From: Gibbsiella quercinecans
Lineage (GTDB): Bacteria > Pseudomonadota > Gammaproteobacteria > Enterobacterales > Enterobacteriaceae
Direction of reading: 5' to 3'
DNA: 64,000 bases
Assembly: GCF_002291425.1 (NCBI RefSeq)
Contig: NZ_CP014136.1
Coordinates: forward strand, 3,286,001 to 3,350,000
Below the pieces are notes generated by a model, which was not told where the DNA came from, did no database searches, and saw nothing but the letters and a program-made list of their open reading frames with translations. Position 1 is the stretch's first letter. Each line of letters opens with the position of its first letter. The position numbers and the translations under genes are program-made. Shown one piece after another: positions 1 through 7,738 of this stretch.

Positions 1-2
1 AC

Positions 3-233
3 GTTCTCCACTATCTGAATATCGCAGATGTACCAGTGCCAGCCGAAACAGTAAGCCGCTGCGTTGGCCTGCCGCTTTCTACGACATACAGGGCGCTCAC
101 CGCGCTGGAGATCAACCACCTGGCCGGAGTGACGTTTAGTCGAGCCGCTGTTACGCGTTGGTTCCGGTTCCTCCCGGATACTCCCCAGCATTGCTCGGCG
201 TGCGGGCAGAGTTTTTACGGCGAATACGCCTGA
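3..233 (+). CDS. Helix-turn-helix protein, 5' end outside window
   Basis: The frame is open from the left edge of the window, so the start lies outside it; an internal GTG at 36 is not needed as a start. The visible part is about 76 residues. It begins with a segment that reads like a winged-helix DNA-binding domain, including a GLPLSTTYRALTALE recognition-helix-type stretch. It ends with a CxxC pair (CSACG) near the C-terminus that could be half of a zinc site. Small proteins of this style are common in satellite prophages and integrative elements, which fits the following phage-like genes. I do not recognise the exact family, and a DNA-binding role is inferred from the motif only. Confidence 0.5.
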   Translation, partial: VLHYLNIADVPVPAETVSRCVGLPLSTTYRALTALEINHLAGVTFSRAAVTRWFRFLPDTPQHCSACGQSFYGEYA

Positions 234-386
234 CCCCCTGGCAGCACCACACCGGAACAGCAACCGGACACACACCACACAAACACTGACGAGATGGCCG
301 CACTAACGGTCACATCAAATGACGCTCACCAGGGAGCGCCAGCAGGCCGCTATGCCCTTTTTTAAACCGATTACAGAGGATACCCA

Positions 387-890
387 ATGACAAAGAAGAC
401 CGCTCAGACCGCTGCTGACAGCGATTTACAGGCGTTTATGACTGAGGCAGCAGAACGTTTTAAACCCGACGCCGCCGCGCTGGCCGCGCGTATTGATACC
501 GCCGTTCAACGCTATACAGCCACCAGCACAACCCAACGGCTCAACGCGCCCGCGCCCCTGGCAATGCAGCAGCTACAGGAACGGATTCTGGAAGGGTGGC
601 GATATGATATCGGCATTCCCCAATCCGTTTACGTTGCCGGTACGGGGAATATGAGTATCACGCTTCGCAAGCCAGAGATGTTGGTGGAAAAGGAAATTGC
701 TGACCTCAAGCACCAGGTCGAAAATAGCTACCACAACGAACTCGCCGCCGCGTTGGAACGCGAGGTTGATAAGCTGGTGCAGGACGCCGCCAACGAGGCA
801 CTGCGCCGTGCAGAGGAGGCAGTCTCAGCAGAACAGGCCGATATGCGGCAGCGCCTCAAAGAGATGCTCCTGACCGGGGCGACCGTATGA
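387..890 (+). CDS. Hypothetical protein of integrative element
   Basis: This encodes 167 residues, alanine- and glutamate-rich, with a long charged helical C-terminal half (about residues 95-160) that probably forms a coiled coil. There is no signal peptide or membrane segment. The start is supported by an AGAGGA ribosome-binding sequence just upstream. Its stop codon overlaps the ATG of the next small gene (ATGA), so the two are probably translationally coupled. I do not recognise the family. The context (HTH gene before, Gp2-like replication gene after) points to a phage or satellite gene. Any function is unknown. Confidence 0.6.
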   Translation: MTKKTAQTAADSDLQAFMTEAAERFKPDAAALAARIDTAVQRYTATSTTQRLNAPAPLAMQQLQERILEGWRYDIGIPQSVYVAGTGNMSITLRKPEMLVEKEIADLKHQVENSYHNELAAALEREVDKLVQDAANEALRRAEEAVSAEQADMRQRLKEMLLTGATV

Positions 891-1021
891 AAGTTACCAG
901 GATAAAAAGCGGGCCACCAGCGCCCGCACATCTCGACCCGGACGCGCTGGAAAAGGCTATCGCCGCCGCTCGCAAAATCCGGGAAGCCAACCCAGACAGA
1001 TATAAATCCTTACCTGTCTAG
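887..1021 (+). CDS. Small 44-residue protein coupled to the preceding gene
   Basis: The ATG overlaps the stop of the upstream gene by four bases (ATGA), and the frame runs 44 codons to a TAG. The product is basic and proline-rich at the N-terminus, then has a short predicted helix (LDPDALEKAIAAARKIREAN). The overlap is the main evidence that it is translated. It resembles in size and composition the tiny accessory proteins of satellite phages. No function can be assigned. Confidence 0.45.
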   Translation: MKVTRIKSGPPAPAHLDPDALEKAIAAARKIREANPDRYKSLPV

Positions 1022-1163
1022 CCGAAACTTTTCTGAGTAAAAAATCTGGCAATAAGTATATCTCCGCGTCAGTAGTGGCGCGGCATAGGACGATTTTACC
1101 CATTCGATAAACGTACTGGTTTTTATTAATACCTGTACATACCAACCATCAACTGGAGGAACA

Positions 1164-1827
1164 TTGACTCATGCAGTAACCCGCCATTATGACAACGGCA
1201 GATATCATCTTATCCACTCAGATAGCTACACCTTCAACAACAAAGAATACAACCTGAATTTCAAACCTGACAGCAAGCGTCACGCGCCGATCCGCCAGGA
1301 GATAATGGACACCTTCATTACCCAGATCTGCGCGATGCAGTCCCATTACAGCAAAGTATTCGCCTTCCGGTTCGACCTGTCAGTCCCGGCAGGAATGCCC
1401 GTATCAGAGAGCAACAAATTAATCAGCGACTTGTTTACCCGATTGCGTGGCAAGTTTACCGCCAAGCGCTGGAATGGACAGCCGATCAAGAAATTTGCAT
1501 ACGGTTGGGTTAGGGAAAAAGAGAAGGCAAAACAGGTTCATTACCACTGCTGGCTCGCCTTGCCGCACTTTCAGGTCAGAGCTGCCGGATTCGGCAATGA
1601 GGGTACATTCGGACTGATAAGCACACTCTGGAGTGAACTGACAACCCAGGCTGGTCGCGTCACACCTATGTGATGACTCGTACACTATAAGCCGTGAAGA
1701 TCACTCATCGCTGGTAGAACTGGTTGAGCGGGTCTCATACTTGGCTAAGGCGCGTGGAAAATATTCCACTGGGGACGGGCAGCGAATGTTTTCGGCCTCA
1801 AAGCTGAGAATAAAGGCCAATGCTTAA
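1164..1827 (+). pseudogene. Inovirus Gp2 / YagK-YfjJ family protein, frameshifted
   Basis: A TTG start at 1164 has a good GGAGGA ribosome-binding site at 1155-1160. The first frame gives 169 residues and contains the HxH-type segment VHYHCWLALP (about residues 125-135), typical of the Gp2/YagK-YfjJ family related to rolling-circle replication initiators. It stops at 1673. A second frame from about 1640 to the TAA at 1825-1827 encodes LVERVSYLAKARGKY and a short tail, which is the conserved C-terminal end expected for this family. The two parts are in different frames, so the gene appears broken by a small indel around 1570-1670. The exact position cannot be fixed by eye. A sequencing error is the alternative explanation. 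Confidence 0.65.
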
Positions 1828-1981
1828 CCGGGTTCGACTCCACCGGGCCAGCCTTACTCACACGAAAAATTGCTACAAAGCATATTCCCATGACAAATTT
1901 GTCGCCAGCAGGCACAGCAATGCCCGCAGCAATCTACATGACGCCGGTTTTCCCAGATTAAATGCGTGAATAACCCTTCTT

Positions 1982-2013
1982 AAAACAAAAAAATCCCCGC
2001 ACATGGCGAGGAT
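1982..2013 (-). terminator. Intrinsic terminator of the resolvase gene
   Basis: Read on the minus strand this is ATCCTCGC-CATGT-GCGGGGAT followed by TTTTTTTGTTTT. It is an 8-bp stem (one G-U pair) with a U-tract, placed about 50 bases after the resolvase stop codon. Confidence 0.75.
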
Positions 2014-2064
2014 CTCAATACACCCGACCGTCTCAGGTCGGCACTCTGGATTGTGGAAGGCGGG

Positions 2065-2697
2065 TTAGCCCGTGATGCCGGTCTCTTTCAGACTCTTGCT
2101 CACTTTGGCAACCGTCGCACGGGAACAGTTCACCGTTCCCATGATATCGGTGTACGACATACCTGCTTTCAGCAGTCTGGCGATCTTCTCGTTGCGCTGG
2201 GCGTCTTCCGGGCGGCCTTTAAACTTACCTGCCGCCTTTGCCTTGCTGATCCCCTGAGACTGACGGCGCTTACGGTCGGTGTAATCCTTACGCGCAATGG
2301 CGGCGAGCATATCCAGCATCATCCCGTTCAATGCTTCCAGCATTCGATTAGTAAACTCATCGCCGGACTGGATTAGCTGGTGGCTGGTCGGTAGGTCTAA
2401 CGCTACAACCCTGATCCCCTTGCTGCTGATGGTCTGCCGCAATACCTGCCAGTCGTCCGCCTTTAAGCGGCTCAGGCGGTCTACCTGCTCCACCAGCAAT
2501 ACGTCATCCTTCTGTGCGATATCCAGCAACCGGAACAATTCAGGACGCTGTAAAGACGCTCCCGACTCGTTCTCTGTGAAATAGGTGGCAATAGTCATAC
2601 CTTTAGAATTAGCAAACTCATCAAGCTGCTCTCTGGCGCGTGATGCGTCCTGCTCTTTGGTGGAGGCTCTGAGGTAAGCATAAACACGCGATGTCAT
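2065..2697 (-). CDS. Serine recombinase (resolvase/invertase family)
   Basis: The 210-residue protein is a small serine recombinase. The N-terminal catalytic domain (about 1-140) starts with VYAYLRASTKEQ, in which the Ser of the YLRAS motif is the expected nucleophile. It continues with the conserved LLVEQVDRLSRL segment. A Hin-type helix-turn-helix follows at about residues 165-205 (EKIARLLKAGMSYTDIMGTVNCSRATVAKVSK). Length is normal for resolvases and invertases. It would cut and rejoin DNA at short sites; the repeat array immediately upstream (2725-2795) is a candidate target and would let the enzyme repress its own promoter. Similar genes are frequent on plasmids and islands. Whether it acts as a resolvase or an invertase cannot be decided from sequence. 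Confidence 0.9.
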   Translation of the reverse strand: MTSRVYAYLRASTKEQDASRAREQLDEFANSKGMTIATYFTENESGASLQRPELFRLLDIAQKDDVLLVEQVDRLSRLKADDWQVLRQTISSKGIRVVALDLPTSHQLIQSGDEFTNRMLEALNGMMLDMLAAIARKDYTDRKRRQSQGISKAKAAGKFKGRPEDAQRNEKIARLLKAGMSYTDIMGTVNCSRATVAKVSKSLKETGITG

Positions 2698-2724
2698 GGC
2701 GGTGTACCTTAATAGTCTGTTTTT

Positions 2725-2795
2725 AGTGGTTCAATAATAACAGTCTATTAAGAGTGGTTCAATAAATGTTTTCCCCTGCCTGACTGGTTCAATAA
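2725..2795. repeat. Three direct repeats ahead of resolvase gene
   Basis: Three near-identical 13-mers, AGTGGTTCAATAA (2725-2737 and 2753-2765) and ACTGGTTCAATAA (2783-2795), are spaced 28 and 30 bases apart. They lie directly upstream of the recombinase start. The spacing of about three helical turns and the position suggest recombinase binding subsites and/or its operator. Confidence 0.6.
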
Positions 2796-2807
2796 ACCAG
2801 TACCTCT

Positions 2808-2823
2808 TTAGGTATACCTAAAC
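2808..2823. promoter_or_regulatory. Perfect 16-bp palindrome
   Basis: TTTAGGTATACCTAAA is a perfect inverted repeat immediately beyond the resolvase repeat array. It could be a repressor operator or part of a recombination site. No binding protein is identified. Confidence 0.4.
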
Positions 2824-3078
2824 CAGACCGGATTCCCGCTAGAGACTCAGACAATAGGCCAATACCGCCAGATATTTGAGAATTACGCGAGTTGAGGTAT
2901 TAGTCTGTAATGATCAGTCAGACAGATCGCCGTAGGCGACATTGAAATATTTCCCGGTCAGCGCAAATTTTAGCAGGGAACGGTGTGTAATATAGGTTGG
3001 GACGGGTAGTTTACGGTTACAATCAAAGCGAGTGTTACAATATTGATTAAGTATCCCCTGACACAGTAAGGAATACAA

Positions 3079-3510
3079 ATGTTAGCAGCATTGACACCGT
3101 ATTTAGCTATCGCAGCCGCTATTGTAGGTGCCAGCCTTCAATATCTCTTTACGCGCCATATCGAACAGATTAGAGCGCAGCGAGAAATGAAAACTAAAGC
3201 CTATATGGATTATTTGAAAGGAGTGTGCGAACAGGCACAAGTTTCCAGAATTGAAGATCCCAAGCAAGCACGTGAAAAACTGACTGAAGCATTTACCATA
3301 GTTGCTGATGCCAAGGCCAGAATTTGCCTTTACGGGGCTGATAAGGTCGTGCATTCTTTTGCTGAATTTGAAAAGTTAGGTGCATCAATGGGAACTGAAG
3401 AACAGCGACGTGCCTTTATAGCTATGGCTGCTGCTATGAGAAAGGATGCTGGATTATCTACCACTGTAAGTCTGGATGATATTGGTGTTGTACTGCTCGG
3501 AAAACGTTGA
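3079..3510 (+). CDS. Hypothetical membrane-anchored protein
   Basis: The 143-residue product starts after an AAGGAA ribosome-binding site. One hydrophobic segment (about residues 3-24) would anchor it in the inner membrane. The rest is a soluble, mainly helical domain (about 30-120) with charged stretches such as RHIEQIRAQREMKTKAYMDYLKG. Similar small single-span proteins occur in many enterobacterial islands and prophages, but I recognise no domain with a known role. It is surrounded by accessory genes and has no clear operon partner. A function cannot be assigned. Confidence 0.6.
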   Translation: MLAALTPYLAIAAAIVGASLQYLFTRHIEQIRAQREMKTKAYMDYLKGVCEQAQVSRIEDPKQAREKLTEAFTIVADAKARICLYGADKVVHSFAEFEKLGASMGTEEQRRAFIAMAAAMRKDAGLSTTVSLDDIGVVLLGKR

Positions 3511-3655
3511 GTCATTACAAGTTGCATATAAAGTTTCATGCTTTTCATCCATGAAAAATTGCGAGAGGGGCGAGTGTCTGTCTAACAGATCACCAAGTTC
3601 TCAGGGATATTTTGTTCCCGCCAGTCATAGGCGTTAGAGGCTCGGTAAATCCGTT

Positions 3656-3675
3656 GGGGGTACGGGGGGGTTGGG
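3656..3675 (+). other. G-rich run, possible quadruplex
   Basis: Runs of 5, 7 and 3 guanines separated by TAC and TT lie in an otherwise gene-free gap (3511-3704). The 7-G run can be split into two tetrad runs, so a four-run G-quadruplex is possible on the plus strand. Its role is unknown. Confidence 0.3.
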
Positions 3676-3704
3676 ATAGCAAGCTACTACCCCAAACACC
3701 ATTT

Positions 3705-4352
3705 TTAGTGGAAGTCTTTCAGTGTATATTTGTATGATACGTCGTCAGCGGCAGCGTGCAATTCAGTGATGGTAAGACTGGAACCTTTGACGGTGAATAC
3801 CACATTGGACTCTACGTTGCCTGTTCCGCTCCAACGATTAGAATACTGCCCTGATTCCCGCCATATCACGTGGTCATCTGATAGTTTACAGTCAAATGTA
3901 AATCGCTGATTGTCCGACGGACGACGATATGAAATGGCAAACACGCCTGCGGTATTCGTCTTCGCAGCGTTGATAATGCTAACCTCACGTCCGAGCATCC
4001 CGCCGATCGCCGCCTTACAGACCTGAGAAGCTGAAAAAGGACGAGTGTCCGCCGGTGCCAAATTGACGGGCGCAGCCTTCTTTAGCCTGGCAACATCCGG
4101 AGATACGAATGGTGCACTTGTTGGCGTGCGACTACTGGCGATGTCATTCGAATGATACGAGCTACTTGAACTACTGTCAGACGACTTGTCTTCAATAAAA
4201 ACTACCCACGTAGCCCACCCTATCGCCACTAAAAAAAGTATGCCTTTGAACGGTGAGATGTAAGGTTCCTTTACTCCACAAGAGGGACATTTCTTCGCAC
4301 TGCTCGAAACACTATGCCCACATTCCCGGCATTTTTTCATTGCCATATTCAC
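3705..4352 (-). CDS. Zinc-ribbon single-span membrane protein
   Basis: The 215-residue protein opens with a zinc ribbon (two CxxC pairs: CRECG and CPSCG, about residues 8-26). A transmembrane helix follows (about 36-52) and then a serine-rich linker (about 57-65). A C-terminal domain (about 105-215) follows a predicted helix with one cysteine and could sit in the periplasm. The architecture, cytosolic zinc ribbon plus one membrane span plus an exported domain, is seen in several uncharacterised bacterial families. It follows the small exported-protein gene at 4356-4604 by 3 bases, so the two form an operon. The paired repeats upstream (4664-4713) may control both. No enzymatic motif is visible. 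Confidence 0.65.
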   Translation of the reverse strand: MNMAMKKCRECGHSVSSSAKKCPSCGVKEPYISPFKGILFLVAIGWATWVVFIEDKSSDSSSSSSYHSNDIASSRTPTSAPFVSPDVARLKKAAPVNLAPADTRPFSASQVCKAAIGGMLGREVSIINAAKTNTAGVFAISYRRPSDNQRFTFDCKLSDDHVIWRESGQYSNRWSGTGNVESNVVFTVKGSSLTITELHAAADDVSYKYTLKDFH

Positions 4353-4355
4353 GCC

Positions 4356-4604
4356 TCAATCGTTTACTTCGACAACCCAGCGACCGCCACGATCTTTGAT
4401 GGTGTACTCGTAGACATCATCGCAGAACACAGTAAACGAGTTGCTAAAGTGGGCAGGGTAAACTCCATTCACTTTTTCACATTGGTAATCCGCTGCCTGA
4501 ATTAGAGCTTTCGCTTCTGCCTTCATCTCGGGAGAACCGTCATCTGACAGCACATTGAATGAAATGGTCAAAAGCCCCAGAGTCAATACTATGATTTTTC
4601 TCAT
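4356..4604 (-). CDS. Small exported protein
   Basis: The 82-residue product has a clear signal peptide (MRKIIVLTLGLLTISFNVLS, probable cleavage near residue 20). A short mature part follows with two cysteines (YQCEKVNG and VFCDDVY) that could form one disulfide in the periplasm. An AAGGAAG ribosome-binding site precedes the ATG. It is the first gene of a two-gene operon with the zinc-ribbon membrane protein. I recognise no family. Joint action of the two products in the envelope is only an inference from the operon. Confidence 0.6.
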   Translation of the reverse strand: MRKIIVLTLGLLTISFNVLSDDGSPEMKAEAKALIQAADYQCEKVNGVYPAHFSNSFTVFCDDVYEYTIKDRGGRWVVEVND

Positions 4605-4663
4605 TATACTTCCTTTTACATAAAATGCAGGGATTTATCCCCGGTGTTCTCAAATGTCAATAT

Positions 4664-4713
4664 GATCGATAAAAACGATCAATATTTTATTATCGATCGA
4701 TAAAAGCGATCAA
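4664..4713. repeat. Paired 19-bp direct repeats, candidate operator
   Basis: GATCGATAAAARCGATCAA occurs at 4664-4682 and 4695-4713 with one mismatch, exactly 31 bases apart (about three helical turns). The second copy contributes to a perfect palindrome TTATCGATCGATAA (4690-4703). The pair lies 60-110 bases upstream of the start of the small exported-protein gene on the minus strand, where a promoter is expected. Confidence 0.5.
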
Positions 4714-4870
4714 GTGGCAATGAAGATATGTACTGAAAATAGCGATTACTCAGTAAGTGATATCGGAAGAAGAAGAGGTCGGGCGGATTTGCCAATGTGA
4801 TACAGAATGGGATACAGTACGCTACATATGACTAACGCAGCGCCAGAGCGCACGCGATGTATTGTTAGTT

Positions 4871-4900
4871 TGAGCTGGCTTACCGGTCAACTCCCTCTAT
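4871..4900 (+). ncRNA. rnpB: rnpB 3'-end fragment / candidate attachment site
   Basis: The segment containing GGCTTACCGGTCAACTCCCT closely resembles the 3' end of enterobacterial RNase P RNA (E. coli: GGCTTATCGGTCAGTTTCAC). It is followed within about 10 bases by a strong terminator, as in real rnpB genes. No complete rnpB precedes it; phage-type genes do. In E. coli, rnpB lies on the same side of yhaK, separated mainly by the tdc genes. The best reading is an attachment-site copy left by an element inserted at the 3' end of rnpB. This identification is from memory of the E. coli sequence and covers about 20 bases only. Confidence 0.5.
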
Positions 4901-4908
4901 ATATAAGT

Positions 4909-4948
4909 AACCCCGCACGGTTCGCGCCGCGCGGGGTTTTCTTTTTTC
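4909..4948 (+). terminator. Strong intrinsic terminator (probably of rnpB)
   Basis: AACCCCGC-A-CGG-TTCGCG-CCG-C-GCGGGGTT followed by TTCTTTTTT forms an 11-bp stem with one mismatch and a U-tract. It also faces the 3' end of yhaK, about 20 bases away, and could serve both directions. Confidence 0.85.
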
Positions 4949-4968
4949 AGCGCCGCCGGCAGGCGGTG

Positions 4969-5670
4969 TTACACCGGCAAATCGATCAGCAGCGCGCGCA
5001 GGTCGGTTTGTGCATGCAGGGTCAGGCACGGTTCCTCGCAGATAAATGCCCCGTCGCCGCAGGTCAGGCGGTGGGTGCCATCGCGCTCGCCGGTAGCCTG
5101 GATCGTGCCGTGGATCGACTGCAGATAGGCCCGTGGCCCATGCAGCGGCAGCGTGAGCTGTTCGTCCGCCTGCAGCATCAGGTGATGGATCCACACCTGC
5201 TGGCGCAGTTGCAGGCTGCCCTGTTCGCTATCCGGCGAGGCCAGCAGCGTGTGCCGCCGCTCCCCTAATGACAAACGCTGGATGCGTTCATTACTGCGCT
5301 CCGGGCAGGCATCAAGCCACAGCTGCAGCCGCGTCAGCGGCGTTTCGCTGCCCACATTCTGTTCGCTATAGCTAAGCCCCGGCTGGGTGCTCAACAGCAG
5401 GGCTTCACCGGCTTTGGCCCGCGTGGCCTCGCCGTTGCTGTCGCGATATTCCGCTTCGCCCTGCAGGATCAGATTGAGGATATCTACGTTGGGATAAGTG
5501 CGCGGCTGGAAGGCGGCGCCCGGCGCCAACACTTCCTGGTTCAGCACCCGCAGTGAGGCGTAACCCATCAGTTTGGGATCAAAATAATGACCAAAGGAAA
5601 AGGTATAGCGAGCCTGCAGCCAGCCGAAGTCAGCTTGCCCGCATTGTTGTGCTGTTCTGCATGTAATCAT
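4969..5670 (-). CDS. yhaK: Pirin-like protein YhaK
   Basis: The 233-residue protein matches E. coli YhaK almost residue for residue at the N-terminus (MITCRTAQQCGQADFGWLQARYTFSFGHYFDPK) and in length. YhaK is a bicupin of the pirin group. The first cupin holds the conserved GWLQARYTFSFGHYFDP and PGAAFQPRTYPNVDI segments. In E. coli it is linked to oxidative stress responses, and no firm enzymatic reaction is established. The gene is divergent from the LysR regulator yhaJ (107-base gap), the same arrangement as in E. coli. It is the first core gene after the inserted element. Confidence 0.95.
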   Translation of the reverse strand: MITCRTAQQCGQADFGWLQARYTFSFGHYFDPKLMGYASLRVLNQEVLAPGAAFQPRTYPNVDILNLILQGEAEYRDSNGEATRAKAGEALLLSTQPGLSYSEQNVGSETPLTRLQLWLDACPERSNERIQRLSLGERRHTLLASPDSEQGSLQLRQQVWIHHLMLQADEQLTLPLHGPRAYLQSIHGTIQATGERDGTHRLTCGDGAFICEEPCLTLHAQTDLRALLIDLPV

Positions 5671-5777
5671 GGCGATCGGCTCTCTAAAAGGATGAAGTTA
5701 ATGGTAAGCATCTGGACGGCGGATTGTTAGCCAGTTAATCTGGTTGGCATATTCAAATTTCCTGACAGAGAGACGCG

Positions 5778-6680
5778 ATGGCCAGAGATCGGGCATTAAC
5801 GCTGGAAGCACTAAGGGTAATGGACGCCATCGATCGGCGTGGCAGTTTTGCAGCGGCGGCTGATGAATTGGGGCGTGTGCCCTCGGCGCTCAGCTACACC
5901 ATGCAAAAATTGGAAGAAGAACTGGATGTGGTGTTGTTCGATCGTTCCGGGCATCGCACCAAATTCACTAACGTTGGCCGCATGTTGCTGGAGCGCGGGC
6001 GCGTGCTGCTGGAGGCGGCGGATAAGCTGACGACCGATGCCGAGGCGCTGGCGCGTGGGTGGGAACCGCACCTGACCATCGTTTGTGAGGCACTGTCGCC
6101 GGCCAGCAAGCTGTTTCCGTTAATCGATAAGCTGGCGCAGAAAGCCAATACTCAAGTGTCGATTCTGACCGAGGTGCTGGCCGGCGCCTGGGAACGGCTG
6201 GAGCAAGGGCGGGCCGATATCGTGATTGCGCCTGATATGCACTTTCGCTCCTCGTCCGAGGTTAACACCCGCAAGCTGTACAAGGTGATGAACGTGTATG
6301 TCGCGGCGCCGGATCACCCAATCCATCAAGAGGCGGAGCCGTTGTCGGAAACCACGCGCGTGAAGTACCGCGGTATTGCGGTGGCGGACACCGCGCGCGA
6401 ACGGCCGGTGCTGACGGTGCAACTGTTGGATAAGCAGCAGCGCCTGACGGTCAGCAGCATTGAGGATAAACGCCTGGCGCTGTTGGCGGGGCTTGGTGTG
6501 GCGACCATGCCATATGCCATGGTGGAACAGGATATTGCGCAGGGGCGCCTGCGCGTAGTGAGCCCGGAATACAGCAGCGAAGCCGATATCATCATGGCCT
6601 GGCGGCGCGACAGCATGGGCGAAGCCAAGGCCTGGTTTCTGCGTGAAATCCCACGCCTGCTGGCCCGCCAGGAAGGGTAA
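5778..6680 (+). CDS. yhaJ: LysR-type regulator YhaJ
   Basis: The 300-residue protein has the LysR layout: an N-terminal winged helix-turn-helix (about residues 5-64, with RRGSFAAAADELGRVPSALSYTMQKLEEEL) and a C-terminal effector-binding domain (about 90-295). Start is the ATG after a GAGAGA sequence. In E. coli YhaJ controls neighbouring genes and has been shown to respond to aromatic and quinone-type compounds. That fits its position between yhaK and the hydroquinone reductase yqjG. It is transcribed away from yhaK and convergent with yqjG, with 11 bases between the two stops. Confidence 0.93.
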   Translation: MARDRALTLEALRVMDAIDRRGSFAAAADELGRVPSALSYTMQKLEEELDVVLFDRSGHRTKFTNVGRMLLERGRVLLEAADKLTTDAEALARGWEPHLTIVCEALSPASKLFPLIDKLAQKANTQVSILTEVLAGAWERLEQGRADIVIAPDMHFRSSSEVNTRKLYKVMNVYVAAPDHPIHQEAEPLSETTRVKYRGIAVADTARERPVLTVQLLDKQQRLTVSSIEDKRLALLAGLGVATMPYAMVEQDIAQGRLRVVSPEYSSEADIIMAWRRDSMGEAKAWFLREIPRLLARQEG

Positions 6681-6691
6681 GCGCCTGCGGG

Positions 6692-7678
6692 TTAGCGGAA
6701 GCGCTGGTCGCGGCCGTGCGGTTCATCCAGGTTTTGGGCCGGCCCAATCGAGATAATCCCGTACGGGTTTATGGTGCTGTGGCTGCGGTAATAGTGATTG
6801 CGGATATGCGCCATATTGACGGTTTCCGCGATACCCGGCATCTGGTAAATATCGCGCAGGAAGCCATACAGGTTCGGGTAATCACTGATGCGGCGCCGAT
6901 CGCATTTGAAATGGGTGACGTACACCGGATCAAAACGCACCAGCGTGGTCCACAGCCGCAGATCGGCTTCGGTCAGTTGCGCCCCGGTCAGGTAGCGCTG
7001 GCGGTTGAGGATCTGCTCCAGCCGCGCCAGCGCCTCAAATACCCCGTTGACCGCTTCGTCATAGGCCACCTGGCTGGTGGCGAAGCCGGCTTTATAGACC
7101 CCGTTGTTCAGCTTGCTGTATATCCAGCCGTTGAGTTCGTCGATCTCGCCACGTAAGGCGCTGGGGTAGTAATCGCCGGCGCGTGCGCCCAGGGCGTCGA
7201 ACGCGCTGTTGAACATGCGGATAATGTCTGCGGACTCGTTGCTGACGATGGTTTGCTGCTGTTTATCCCACAGCACGGGCACGGTGACGCGGCCGCTGTA
7301 TTGGCTATCGGCATGCAGATAGATCTGGTAAAGAAAGTCCGCGTGGTACAACGGATCGCCGGTTGCCGCCGGGAAATCACTGGCGAATGTCCAGCCGTTT
7401 TCCAGCATCAGCGGGTGCACGACAGAAACCGGGATCAGGTGCTCCAACCCTTTCAGCTTACGCATCAGCAGCGTTCGGTGCGCCCACGGGCAGGCGAGGG
7501 AGACGTACAGATGATAACGATCTTTTTCTGCCTTAAAGCCCCCGGCGCCGTGCTCACCGGGTTGCCCGTCGGCGGTCACCCAGTTACGGAACTGCGCAGT
7601 GGAGCGTTTGAAGCGGCCCCCGGTTGATTTGGTGTCGTACCATGTGTTTTGCCAAACGCCATCCACTAACTGTCCCAT
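6692..7678 (-). CDS. yqjG: Glutathionyl-hydroquinone reductase YqjG
   Basis: The 328-residue protein is a Xi-class glutathione transferase. It carries the catalytic LACPWAHR motif with Cys63, the residue that takes glutathione from glutathionyl-hydroquinones, and has a C-terminal all-helical GST domain (about 170-300). It reduces glutathionyl-hydroquinones to hydroquinones in the cytosol. Length equals that of the E. coli protein. It is followed downstream by yhaJ on the opposite strand and preceded by yqjF in the same orientation (60-base gap), so it may be transcribed with yqjF. Confidence 0.95.
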   Translation of the reverse strand: MGQLVDGVWQNTWYDTKSTGGRFKRSTAQFRNWVTADGQPGEHGAGGFKAEKDRYHLYVSLACPWAHRTLLMRKLKGLEHLIPVSVVHPLMLENGWTFASDFPAATGDPLYHADFLYQIYLHADSQYSGRVTVPVLWDKQQQTIVSNESADIIRMFNSAFDALGARAGDYYPSALRGEIDELNGWIYSKLNNGVYKAGFATSQVAYDEAVNGVFEALARLEQILNRQRYLTGAQLTEADLRLWTTLVRFDPVYVTHFKCDRRRISDYPNLYGFLRDIYQMPGIAETVNMAHIRNHYYRSHSTINPYGIISIGPAQNLDEPHGRDQRFR

Positions 7679-7738
7679 TGGTTCTCCTTGTTCACGTAGG
7701 GTACTGCTGCCACGCTTTGTCAGTCATCTGAGTTTAGC

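Noticed and set aside
1828..1855. T-arm-like GGGTTCGACTCC sequence
   Set aside because: No matching acceptor stem, D-arm or anticodon arm nearby, and no CCA end; at most an attachment-site scrap.
4719..4799. Short 26-residue frame before the rnpB-like segment
   Set aside because: Too short, no clear ribosome site, and no known similarity.
4807..5268. Plus-strand frame across the rnpB terminator and yhaK
   Set aside because: Runs through a strong terminator and is antisense to yhaK.
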